Shown one piece after another: positions 1 through 7,522 of a stretch of 64,000 bases of DNA (its first letter is position 1; each line of letters starts with the position of its first letter). The stretch comes from Ectopseudomonas mendocina (GTDB lineage: Bacteria > Pseudomonadota > Gammaproteobacteria > Pseudomonadales > Pseudomonadaceae). The DNA lies in assembly GCF_016008875.1 (NCBI RefSeq), contig NZ_JADTQG010000012.1, positions 1 to 64,000 on the forward strand, given 5' to 3'. The notes beneath the pieces were generated by a model, which did not search any database, was not told where the DNA came from, and worked only from the letters and a program-made list of their open reading frames with translations. The translations under genes and the position numbers were made by a program.

Positions 1-47
1 CCCACGCTCCGCGTGGCAACGCAGCCAAGGACGCTCCGCGTCCGTTG
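1..47. repeat. Short palindromic repeats (CCACGCTCCGCGTGG type)
   Basis: Two small palindromes in a row, CACGCTCCGCGTGG and GGACGCTCCGCGTCC. The same family recurs at 5853-5884, 30801-30847 and 30966-31019, always between genes. The rest of the stretch up to the first gene shows no other gene. Confidence 0.6.
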
Positions 48-173
48 GGGTTACACAGATTCCAGTGCCGCCAGGCATGACAGCAGAGCCTCCCAAACGC
101 AGGTGCTCGCACCGCTATGAGAAAAATGCTCCACCATTTGCACTTTCTGCCGCGCTGTTTCGACCCTCCCTGC

Positions 174-188
174 AGACAATCATTTCGC
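174..188. promoter_or_regulatory. Weak Fur-box-like sequence
   Basis: AGACAATCATTTCGC matches about 8 of 14 defined positions of the 7-1-7 Fur consensus, with a good central core, and lies just upstream of a siderophore receptor start. Fur control is expected for this class; the match itself is weak. Confidence 0.22.
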
Positions 189-210
189 AGTCTGCTGCCA
201 GGGAACCCGC

Positions 211-2616
211 ATGCCGTCACACCGCTCCGCTTGCTCTCCGCTTCGCACCGCCATCCGTCACGCCCTGCTTTGCTCCGGTCTGCTCCTGGGCGGCGCACTG
301 CCGGCGCTGAGCCTCGCCGATACGCCGGCACCGCACACTTATCAGATCGCCGGCGGTCCGCTGGCCGAGGTGCTCAACCGTTACGCCAGCGCCGCCGGCG
401 TCGCCCTGTCGTTCGATTCGGCCGCGCTGCAGGGCCAAAGCAGCCAAGGGCTGCAGGGCACCTTCGAGGTGGAGGAAGGCTTCGCCCGCCTGCTGCAGGG
501 CAGCGGCCTGCGCGCGGTGCGTCAGGGCGAGGGCGTCTACGGGCTGGAGCGCCAGCCACAGCAACGCTCGGCCAACGGCGATGTGCTGGAGCTGGACTCG
601 GTCACGGTCAGCACCCTGCGCAGCGATACCGCTGTGGGGCAGACCAGCCAGCGCGTGACCGTCATCGACCGCCAGCAGATCGAGCAGCAGCTGGCGCTGA
701 GCAGTGACCCGGGCCAAGTGCTGAGCAGTCTGATCCCGTCCTATTCGCCAAGCCGGCAGAAGATGTCCAATGCCGGTGAAACGCTGCGCGGCCGCACGCC
801 GCAGTTTCTCGTCGACGGCGTGCCGCAGGCCAGCTCGATTCGCAACGACGGGCGCAGCAGCTACACCATCGACCTGGCGCAGGTCGAACGCATCGAGGTG
901 ATCCACGGCGCCTCGGCCGAACATGGCGGCGGTGCCACCGGCGGCATCGTCAACTTCATCAGCCGTCGTCCCGAGGGCAATGGCGTCAGCCAGCACGCCG
1001 GGGTCAGCCTGGAAAGCGATGACCGCTTCAGCAACGACGGCCTGGGCTACAAGATGAACTACCGGGTCAGCGCGCTGCATGGCGACTGGGAAACCCTGTT
1101 CGGCGCCACCTGGCAGGAGCGCGGCGCCTTCTACGACGCCAACGACGACCTGATCGGCGTCGCCTACCCCGGCGAGATCCAGGACACCCGCGACCATGAC
1201 CTGATGTTCAAGCTCGGCTACTGGCTCGACGACGTGCAGCACCTGCAGTTCAGCGCCAACCACTACGAGCTCAAGGGCAACAATGACTATGTGCCGGTGC
1301 TTGGCGACCGCGCCGCCGGCATTCCCAGCACTGCACGCAAGGGCGATCCGCAGGGCGATCCGGCCTTCAACGAGAACCGCCAGTACAGCTTCAGCTACAG
1401 CAATCAGGACCTCTACGGCAACGTGCTCGACCTGCAGCTCTACCACCAGCGTTATCGCGGCCAGTTCGGCGCGCTGATGTCGGCGACCTTCCAGGACCCG
1501 AGCATCGCCCCGGTCGGCACGCTGTGGGAGCAGAGCCGCAGCGACTCGGAAAAATGGGGCGGCAAGCTGACCCTGCGCCGCCGCGGCATGTTCGATGGCC
1601 TGCTCGACCTGACCGGCGGCGTCGACCTGATGCGCGACAAGGGCGAACAGGTGCTGGTGCAGACCCACCGCAGCTACGTGCCGCCCTCCACCTACGACAA
1701 CCAGGCCGGCTTCCTCCAGGGCGACCTGCACCTGACCGACCAGCTGACCCTGATGGCCGGCGTGCGCCGCGAGCACTCCGAACTGGACGTGGATGACTTT
1801 CGCACCGTCTGGGGCACCAACAATGCCGGCGGCGTGAGCGTCGCCGGTGGCAAGGTGTCGTTCGGCAAGACCCTGAGCAACTACGGCTTCACCTATCAGG
1901 CCACCGACTGGGCACAGCTCTACGGCGGCTACTCCGAGGGCTTCGGCATGCCCGACATCGGCCGCGTGCTGCGCGGGCTCGACGAGCCGGGGCTGGACGT
2001 GGAAAGCCTGCTGGAGCTGGAGCCGATCATCACCCGTTCGCGCGAAGTGGGCCTGCGCCTGAACTTCGAACGCGTGGACATGGAGCTGAGCTACTACGAG
2101 TCGTTCTCCAACCTGGGCGAACGCCTGTCGGTGAGCAGCGATGGCAACTACTTCGCCAATCGCGAGCGGGTCGAGATCCAGGGCTATGAACTGACCGGCA
2201 ACTGGCACATCGACGACCGCCACAGCCTGCGCGGCAGCTACGCCCACAGCCAGGGCAAATCCGATACCAACGACGACGGCAAGGTGGATACGCGTCTGAC
2301 CGGGCTGAACATCTCGCCGGATCAGTACAGCCTGAGCTGGCAGGCCAACTGGAACGACGACTGGTCGAGCTACCTGCAATACAACTACTACGTCAGCCGC
2401 AGCTTCGATGATCCGCGCCTGGAGTTCGACGGCTATGCCCTGCTCTCTGCCAGCGTCAGCCGCCGCCTGCCGCTGGGCAGCCTGTCGCTGGGCGTCGACA
2501 ACCTGCTCGACGAAGATTACTTCACCTACTACTCGCAATCGGCCCGCATCGCCGACGACTACAACTTCAAGGGCCGCGGGCGCACCTTCACCCTGGGTTA
2601 TCAGGTCGAGTTCTGA
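211..2616 (+). CDS. TonB-dependent siderophore receptor with STN domain, IutA/ChtA/RhtA-like
   Basis: Outer-membrane receptor of 801 residues, probably for a citrate-hydroxamate siderophore such as aerobactin or rhizobactin. A signal peptide (about residues 1-36) precedes an STN signalling domain (about 42-115). The plug follows, with a DSVTV TonB-box-like segment near 130 and the block QFLVDGVPQ ... IEVIHGA ... GGGATGGIVNF, which resembles IutA/RhtA. The C-terminal barrel ends in aromatic F. The start has AGGGAA a few bases upstream. The STN domain implies cell-surface signalling through a FecR/FecI pair, but no such pair flanks it on this strand; the nearest are on the opposite strand at 5.9-7.4 kb. 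The ligand is inferred from plug similarity only. Confidence 0.85.
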   Translation: MPSHRSACSPLRTAIRHALLCSGLLLGGALPALSLADTPAPHTYQIAGGPLAEVLNRYASAAGVALSFDSAALQGQSSQGLQGTFEVEEGFARLLQGSGLRAVRQGEGVYGLERQPQQRSANGDVLELDSVTVSTLRSDTAVGQTSQRVTVIDRQQIEQQLALSSDPGQVLSSLIPSYSPSRQKMSNAGETLRGRTPQFLVDGVPQASSIRNDGRSSYTIDLAQVERIEVIHGASAEHGGGATGGIVNFISRRPEGNGVSQHAGVSLESDDRFSNDGLGYKMNYRVSALHGDWETLFGATWQERGAFYDANDDLIGVAYPGEIQDTRDHDLMFKLGYWLDDVQHLQFSANHYELKGNNDYVPVLGDRAAGIPSTARKGDPQGDPAFNENRQYSFSYSNQDLYGNVLDLQLYHQRYRGQFGALMSATFQDPSIAPVGTLWEQSRSDSEKWGGKLTLRRRGMFDGLLDLTGGVDLMRDKGEQVLVQTHRSYVPPSTYDNQAGFLQGDLHLTDQLTLMAGVRREHSELDVDDFRTVWGTNNAGGVSVAGGKVSFGKTLSNYGFTYQATDWAQLYGGYSEGFGMPDIGRVLRGLDEPGLDVESLLELEPIITRSREVGLRLNFERVDMELSYYESFSNLGERLSVSSDGNYFANRERVEIQGYELTGNWHIDDRHSLRGSYAHSQGKSDTNDDGKVDTRLTGLNISPDQYSLSWQANWNDDWSSYLQYNYYVSRSFDDPRLEFDGYALLSASVSRRLPLGSLSLGVDNLLDEDYFTYYSQSARIADDYNFKGRGRTFTLGYQVEF

Positions 2617-2690
2617 GGGGGCTGTGGATAAGCGTGCGGGCCGGATATCGCCATCGCTCGCAAGCGGGCTCCTACGCGTTCAGCAGCTCT

Positions 2691-2756
2691 GTAGCCCGGA
2701 TGAAATCCGCGGCGGTGTGGTATGCCACCCGATCTTTCCCGGATTTCATCCGGGCC
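2691..2756. repeat. Intergenic inverted repeat (GTAGCCCGGATG family)
   Basis: CCCGGATGAAATCC and its complement GGATTTCATCCGGG are separated by about 32 bases. The same family occurs at 33919-33977 and 52273-52326. It lies between a receptor gene and a decayed receptor fragment. Confidence 0.6.
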
Positions 2757-2861
2757 TCCCGCTTGGCTGAGCATCATTGCTAATCAGGAACTGCATGCCT
2801 TGGGCACCGGCGCCTTCGCAGCTGCAGGGCAATGTCGTCCGGGCTCGGTTATCCACAGGGC

Positions 2862-3182
2862 TCAGAAAGGGTGGCTGAGGCTCGCTGTCAGGCTGCGCGG
2901 CGTGCCGTACCAGCCGCATGGGCCGATCGCCGTGTAGTAGGTATCGTCGAGCACATTGTTGAGGTTCAGCGAAACACTGGTCTCGGGGGGTGAAGACGTA
3001 CTGCGCCATCGGTCCACCACGCTGTAGGGGGCTTGCGTGAAGGTCTCGCCATTGGGGCCGGAACCCTTGCAGTACTCCTTGCCCTGCCAGCGTACGCCGC
3101 CGCCCACTTTCAGTTGCGGCAGCGATTGCAGGCGATAGGTGGTGAACAGCTTGAACGTGTCGCGCGGGATGTTCGGGGGAGC
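2862..3182 (-). pseudogene. Decayed C-terminus of a TonB-dependent siderophore receptor
   Basis: About 107 codons remain, reading PNIPRDTFKLFTTYRL ... LKVGGGVRWQGK ... YSVVD ... SVSLNLNNVLDDTYYT ... and ending in the typical barrel terminus HPF plus stop. That is the last barrel strands of an FpvA/FhuE-type receptor; everything N-terminal is gone. Inside it the conserved VVD-x-MAQYVFTP segment lies in a different frame from both flanks. A one-base loss after VVD and a one-base gain in the C6 run near 2991 compensate each other. The upstream edge coincides with a 10-bp hairpin at 3184-3210, just past the stop of the next intact receptor, suggesting loss of most of a tandem receptor gene. Confidence 0.8.
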
Positions 3183-3183
3183 T

Positions 3184-3210
3184 GAAGCGCTCTATAGAGC
3201 AGAGCGCTTC
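3184..3210 (-). terminator. Hairpin downstream of receptor gene
   Basis: GAAGCGCTCT and AGAGCGCTTC form a perfect 10-bp stem with a 7-base loop, 18 bases past the receptor stop at 3228. No T-run follows, so it may be only a stabilising hairpin or a rearrangement point. Confidence 0.4.
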
Positions 3211-3227
3211 AACCAGGACTGATGGGC

Positions 3228-5750
3228 TCAGAAATTTCCTTTGAGGGTCACCATGAAGTTACGCGGCTCGCCATAGAAGTTGCCCCAGGAAACGGCACCT
3301 GCGCTTTGGTAGTACTTCTTGTCGAACAGGTTGTTTCCGTTGAGCGCGACAGACCAGTTTTCGTCGATACGAAAGCCCACGCGGCCGCTCCATATCGCAT
3401 AACCAGCCTGTACCGAATTGACGGCGGGCCTCACGTTCGCATCCCGGTAGGCGATGTCGCTCTGTACGCTCACTCCGGCGCCGAGGTTCCAGCGGTTCAG
3501 CTCACCGGGCAACTCATAGTCGGCCCAGGCGCGAAACAGGTGGCGCGGGAAATAGGTGACGGAAAAGGCTGGCTCTTGCGGGTCGAGGTTGGCGCTTTCC
3601 AGGTACTTGGTCTGGGTATAGGTGTAGCCTGCCAGCAACTGAAGTCGGTCGACGACCTCGCCGCTGATTTCCGCTTCGAAGCCTTGTGCGCGTACCTTGC
3701 CCACGTCGCTGTAGCAGAAACCGTCGGAAGAACCCGGGCAACTGGTGCTGTAGTTCGCTTCTGCACGGTGCTCTTCGACGGTTCGGAACAGGTTGAATGC
3801 CGTGTTGACGCGGCCCTGCATCAACTCACCCTTGATACCCAACTCGTAGCTGGCACCTGTCTTGGGCTGTAGCGGGCTGTTGGACTCGTCGGTGTAGGTA
3901 CTCTGAGGCTGGAAGATGTCGGCATAGCTGGCATACACGGACCAGCTGTCGTTCAGGTCGTAGATCAGTGCGGCAAAGGGGGTGACCTGGCCGTTTTCCT
4001 GGCTCCTGTCGTGTTGCCAGTAGTCCCAGGCGCGGGTGTAGGAGTCGCGCTTGTTGCGATACCAACTGACGCGAGAACCCAGCACGAAGGTCAGTGGTTC
4101 GGCGAGTTTCAGGCGCAGCGTGGCGTAGGTACCGAACTGCCGGGTATCCGACTCGGTAGGTATCGGGCCGCCACGATAGGAGTTGGGGGCGTAGAAGCTG
4201 TCCGGTGGTTCAGGGATATGCGCGTTCGGCTTGAACGGGTCCTGTGTCGTGCCCAGCAATGCGGTCATGTCGATGAGCGCCATGTGGTCACGGGTCTTGC
4301 CGCGGCTGGCATTGGCCCCGACGGTCAGTTCGTGCTCCAGGCCGAAGGCAGCGAATTTGCCATCCAGGTAGGCGTCGAAGCCGTAGTCGGTCTGGTCATA
4401 GTCGAACAGGCCCGAATAGACCCTGGATGGTGCCGATGTGGTGCCTGGGGTGACGCCGCCGCTGGTTTCGGACAGCGCGTATTTGATGTCCTGCTTGTTA
4501 TGGGTGTAGACGCTGGCGAACTTGAAGGCCCAGTCCTCGTTCAGTCGATGCGACAGGTCTGCGAAGACGGTGGTGCGCTCGCTCTCCCAGTTGTTCCAGG
4601 ATGCGCCCAGACAGGTGGAGCGACTCAGCTTCAGGTCCTTGCCGTTGCTGTCGCGGGGAAGGCCATGCCAGCACGGGGTGGCATCCAGACTCTCGTAGGC
4701 GACGCCCACACCGACGGTGGTGTCTGGCGTGAGGTCATAATCCAGGGCGCCATAGAGGATCTGATCCTCCCGTTCGCCGAGGTCGTAGAAGTACTGGCGA
4801 TCCTGCTGGGCCATGACGGCACGGCCGCGCAGGGTTCCCGACTCGTTCAGCGGGCCGCCAACATCCACTTGGCCGCGGTAGTTGTCCCAGGAGCCGGCCG
4901 AGAGTGTCAGGCTGGTAGTGAATTTATCCTGACCACGCTTACGGACGAAGTTGACCCCGCCGGCAGAACCGCCGGAGCCTTTCATCATGCCGGCCGCGCC
5001 TTTGAGCACTTCGACACGGTCGTAGTAGGCCATGTCGCCGGAGAAGCTATTGGCTTGGACGTACTCTGCGCCGACGTCCAGAGGCACGCCGTCGTACTGG
5101 TACTGCCCCTGCATCATGAAACCGCGGGAGTAGAAGTACTTGCCGCCCATGGGGGACTCATACACCGCGATGCCCGGGGTTTTCTCCATGACCTCATCAA
5201 TGCTGGTGAGGTTTTGATCATCCATGTACTTGCGGGTCATGACCGTGATGGACTGCGGCGTTTCTCTCAGGGTGTGCTGGCCCTTGCCAATGGTCACAGC
5301 ACCGGCGGTGTAGGAGCCGCTACCCTCGGTTGTCGCGTTGAGCCTGCTTTGGGTGACAGTTATCGCCTCCAACTCAAGTGCGTCGCCACTCTCCACCGCC
5401 ACTTCCAGCATGTAGTTGCCATTGGCATCGAGCGCCCGCAGGCCGGTGCCGGCCAACAGCTGCGCCAGGCCTTCATCCACCGAATAATTGCCGTTGAGCC
5501 CTGGGCTGCGCTTGCCGGCGGTGAGTTGGGCGTCGACCGACAGCAGGATGCCGGCTTCGCTGGCAAAAAGGTTCAGCGCCTGGTCCAGCGGGCCGGCGGC
5601 GATGGCGTAGCTGCGCGACTGTTCGCTGGCGATGACCTGGGACACCGGCATGCTCAGCAGTAACGGGCCGCCGGTAAGCAGGCCGGCGAACAGGGCGTGG
5701 CGAACCGCGAGGCTCAGCCGGGAACGGGTCGAAGTGGGCAGATGCGGCAT
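3228..5750 (-). CDS. TonB-dependent siderophore receptor with STN domain, FpvA/FhuE-like
   Basis: Receptor of 840 residues. The start at 5750 is preferred over an upstream in-frame ATG (5864) because AAGAGGATT precedes it and a normal signal peptide follows. The STN domain covers about residues 45-120. The plug contains RETPQSITVMTRKYMDDQ and VEVLKGAAGMMKGSGGSAGGVNFVRK, a block typical of ferric-siderophore (coprogen/pyoverdine type) receptors. The barrel ends YGEPRNFMVTLKGNF. It lies directly downstream of a FecI-FecR pair on the same strand (gap 136 bases holding a palindrome), so it is the natural target of that pair. Siderophore not determined. Confidence 0.88.
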   Translation of the reverse strand: MPHLPTSTRSRLSLAVRHALFAGLLTGGPLLLSMPVSQVIASEQSRSYAIAAGPLDQALNLFASEAGILLSVDAQLTAGKRSPGLNGNYSVDEGLAQLLAGTGLRALDANGNYMLEVAVESGDALELEAITVTQSRLNATTEGSGSYTAGAVTIGKGQHTLRETPQSITVMTRKYMDDQNLTSIDEVMEKTPGIAVYESPMGGKYFYSRGFMMQGQYQYDGVPLDVGAEYVQANSFSGDMAYYDRVEVLKGAAGMMKGSGGSAGGVNFVRKRGQDKFTTSLTLSAGSWDNYRGQVDVGGPLNESGTLRGRAVMAQQDRQYFYDLGEREDQILYGALDYDLTPDTTVGVGVAYESLDATPCWHGLPRDSNGKDLKLSRSTCLGASWNNWESERTTVFADLSHRLNEDWAFKFASVYTHNKQDIKYALSETSGGVTPGTTSAPSRVYSGLFDYDQTDYGFDAYLDGKFAAFGLEHELTVGANASRGKTRDHMALIDMTALLGTTQDPFKPNAHIPEPPDSFYAPNSYRGGPIPTESDTRQFGTYATLRLKLAEPLTFVLGSRVSWYRNKRDSYTRAWDYWQHDRSQENGQVTPFAALIYDLNDSWSVYASYADIFQPQSTYTDESNSPLQPKTGASYELGIKGELMQGRVNTAFNLFRTVEEHRAEANYSTSCPGSSDGFCYSDVGKVRAQGFEAEISGEVVDRLQLLAGYTYTQTKYLESANLDPQEPAFSVTYFPRHLFRAWADYELPGELNRWNLGAGVSVQSDIAYRDANVRPAVNSVQAGYAIWSGRVGFRIDENWSVALNGNNLFDKKYYQSAGAVSWGNFYGEPRNFMVTLKGNF

Positions 5751-5852
5751 TCTGGATAATCCTCTTGAGAATGCTTCTTGGTCGAGTTCAAGAGGTATCC
5801 CGAGCGAGTCGGTAAAACCGACAAGGGCTGCGCAAATTTCTTTGCCGATACA

Positions 5853-5884
5853 GATCGTTCCCACGCAGGAGCGTGGGAACGATC
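5853..5884. repeat. Perfect 14-bp palindrome between fecR and receptor gene
   Basis: GATCGTTCCCACGC, loop AGGA, then GCGTGGGAACGATC: fourteen paired bases with no mismatch, ending two bases from the fecR-like stop codon. It belongs to the GTTCCCACGC-AGCGTGGGA repeat family seen at 30823-30847 and 30966-30990. It could attenuate transcription from fecI-fecR into the receptor gene. Confidence 0.65.
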
Positions 5885-5886
5885 AA

Positions 5887-6843
5887 TCAGGCAGCGGTCA
5901 CCGTGACCCAGTAACGGGTCAGGCTCTGTACCTTCACCGGCAGCGATTGCTGCAATGCGATCAGCACGCGGTCGGTGTCGGCCAGGGGGAATACGCCGGT
6001 CAGTGGCAGGCTGGCGACGGCCGGTTCGCAGCGCAGCACGCCGGGGCGATGGCGCGACAGTTCAGCGAGGAACTGGCCCAGTGGCATGCGCTCGGCGACC
6101 AGGCGACCGCCATTCCAGGCGATGGCGTTGGCATTGGCCGGGGCGATTTCACTCAGCGTCGAGGCAGAAAACCAGCGGCTTTGCCCGGCTTGCAAGCGTG
6201 TGGCAGCGGCCTGACGCGGACGCAGTTCCAGCTCGCCCTCGAACAGTTCTACCTGGCTACCGCCATCGCGCTGATACACCGAGAAGCGCGTGCCCAGCGC
6301 CTGGATCTCCCCAGCGGAGGTTTCCACGATCAGCGGGCGCTGCGCCGCGTCACGGCCACTTTCGAGCAGCAGTTCACCATCAAGCAGGTGGATGCGCCGC
6401 TCGCTGGCGCTGAACAGGATGTCCACCGCACTGCCGCTGTTCAGGCTCAGCCGGCTGCCATCGGCCAGCGTCCGTTGCAGGCGCTCGCCGGCGCCGCTGC
6501 GCAGGTCGGCCATGGCCTCGCGCCAGGGTAACTGTGACTGGGCAAGGTAACCGCTACCTCCAGCCAGTAACAGCACGCCGAGCAGCTTGAGCGTCTGCCG
6601 TCGGCGTGCATCGGGCAGCTCGCGCAGCACCGCGCAGGCTGTGTCGGTCGGCACGCCGCTCAGGGTGCTCTGCAGTTGCTCCAGGCGCTGCCAGGCGCGG
6701 CCGTGCTCGGGGTCGGCCGCGCGCCACTCGGCGAAGCAGCGCTGCTGTTCGGCATCCAGCTCGCCGCCCCACTGCAGCATCAGCCAACGGCTGGCCTGCT
6801 CGACGATGGCCGGGGCGATAGGCGCTTCGCTGGCAGCTTTCAT
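5887..6843 (-). CDS. FecR-family anti-sigma factor / signal transducer
   Basis: A 318-residue inner-membrane regulator that passes the occupied-receptor signal to a FecI sigma factor. The N-terminal cytoplasmic part (about 1-80) has the DUF4880-type motif ASRWLMLQWGGELDAEQQ. One hydrophobic segment (LLGVLLLAGGSGYLA, near 84-98) leads to a periplasmic FecR domain with TLADGSRLSLNSGSAV and ALGTRFSVY. The start is the ATG whose ATGA overlaps the sigma-factor stop; an upstream extension of the frame lies inside the sigma gene and is rejected. It is translationally coupled to the sigma gene and precedes the receptor ending at 3228. Confidence 0.9.
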   Translation of the reverse strand: MKAASEAPIAPAIVEQASRWLMLQWGGELDAEQQRCFAEWRAADPEHGRAWQRLEQLQSTLSGVPTDTACAVLRELPDARRRQTLKLLGVLLLAGGSGYLAQSQLPWREAMADLRSGAGERLQRTLADGSRLSLNSGSAVDILFSASERRIHLLDGELLLESGRDAAQRPLIVETSAGEIQALGTRFSVYQRDGGSQVELFEGELELRPRQAAATRLQAGQSRWFSASTLSEIAPANANAIAWNGGRLVAERMPLGQFLAELSRHRPGVLRCEPAVASLPLTGVFPLADTDRVLIALQQSLPVKVQSLTRYWVTVTAA

Positions 6844-7358
6844 TCGGCGTAGAGCACCTGATAGCAGGCGGCGATGGCGCGCAGCATGTACTTCTGCACC
6901 GAGCTGACGCTGACTTCGAGGCGTTCGGCGATCTGTGGATAAGTCAGACCCTCGAACTGCGACAGCAGGAAGGCTTCGCGCACCTTGGCTGGCATGCCGT
7001 CGAGCATGGCATCGATCTGCAGCAGGGTTTCGATGACCATGGCGCGGGTCTCCAGCGACGGGGTTTGCGGCTCTGGCAAAGCAGCCAGGCTGTCGAGATA
7101 GGCCTGTTCGATGCGCTGGCGGCGCCACTGGTCGATGACCAGATTGCGGGCGATCTGCGCGAGAAAACGGCGGCCTTCGCCCTGCTCCGGCATGCGCCGG
7201 GTCACCAGCAGCCGCAGGAAGGTGTCCTGAGCGATATCGGCAGCACGCTCACGGTCGCCCAGGCGCCGACGCAGCCAGCCTTGCAGCCTGCCGTGATGGT
7301 TGTGATAGAGCCTGTGTACGTCATCGTGCAGTGATGACTGCGGCAAAACGCTGGACAC
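6840..7358 (-). CDS. ECF sigma factor, FecI family
   Basis: A 172-residue iron-starvation type sigma factor. Region 2 shows DRERAADIAQDTFLRLL and FLAQIARNLVIDQWRRQRIEQAYL. Region 4 shows AFLLSQFEGLTYPQIAERLEVSVSSVQKYM, the promoter -35 reading helix-turn-helix. It overlaps fecR by four bases (ATGA). A Fur-box-like site at 7384-7398 lies 26-40 bases upstream, consistent with iron repression. Its target is presumed to be the downstream FpvA/FhuE-like receptor. Confidence 0.92.
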   Translation of the reverse strand: MSSVLPQSSLHDDVHRLYHNHHGRLQGWLRRRLGDRERAADIAQDTFLRLLVTRRMPEQGEGRRFLAQIARNLVIDQWRRQRIEQAYLDSLAALPEPQTPSLETRAMVIETLLQIDAMLDGMPAKVREAFLLSQFEGLTYPQIAERLEVSVSSVQKYMLRAIAACYQVLYAE

Positions 7359-7383
7359 CCGGAACTCCCTGGCACGCCGATGC

Positions 7384-7398
7384 AGATAAGAATTGATC
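7384..7398 (-). promoter_or_regulatory. Candidate Fur box upstream of fecI-like gene
   Basis: AGATAAGAATTGATC agrees with the Fur 7-1-7 consensus at 8 of 14 positions, with five consecutive matches (GATAA) in one half. The position close to an ECF iron-sigma start supports it; sequence match alone is modest. Confidence 0.38.
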
Positions 7399-7522
7399 GC
7401 GATTGTAGGCGGGTGATCGGGCTTTTGAAACAGGCAGGAGAAATGACGCGATCATGCAGGCCTGGCGCAGAGCCGTGCAGGGATGGCTGGCAGCGTGGCC
7501 TTCCACCCCGTTGCGGTTCGGC

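Noticed and set aside
217..2538. Long open frame of 773 codons antisense to the first receptor gene
   Set aside because: It mirrors a real receptor gene in high-GC DNA; its translation is low-complexity Ala/Val/Gln/His and lacks any domain.
4011..5663. Open frame of 550 codons opposite the FpvA/FhuE-like receptor
   Set aside because: Shadow of the real coding strand with no recognisable motif or ribosome binding site.
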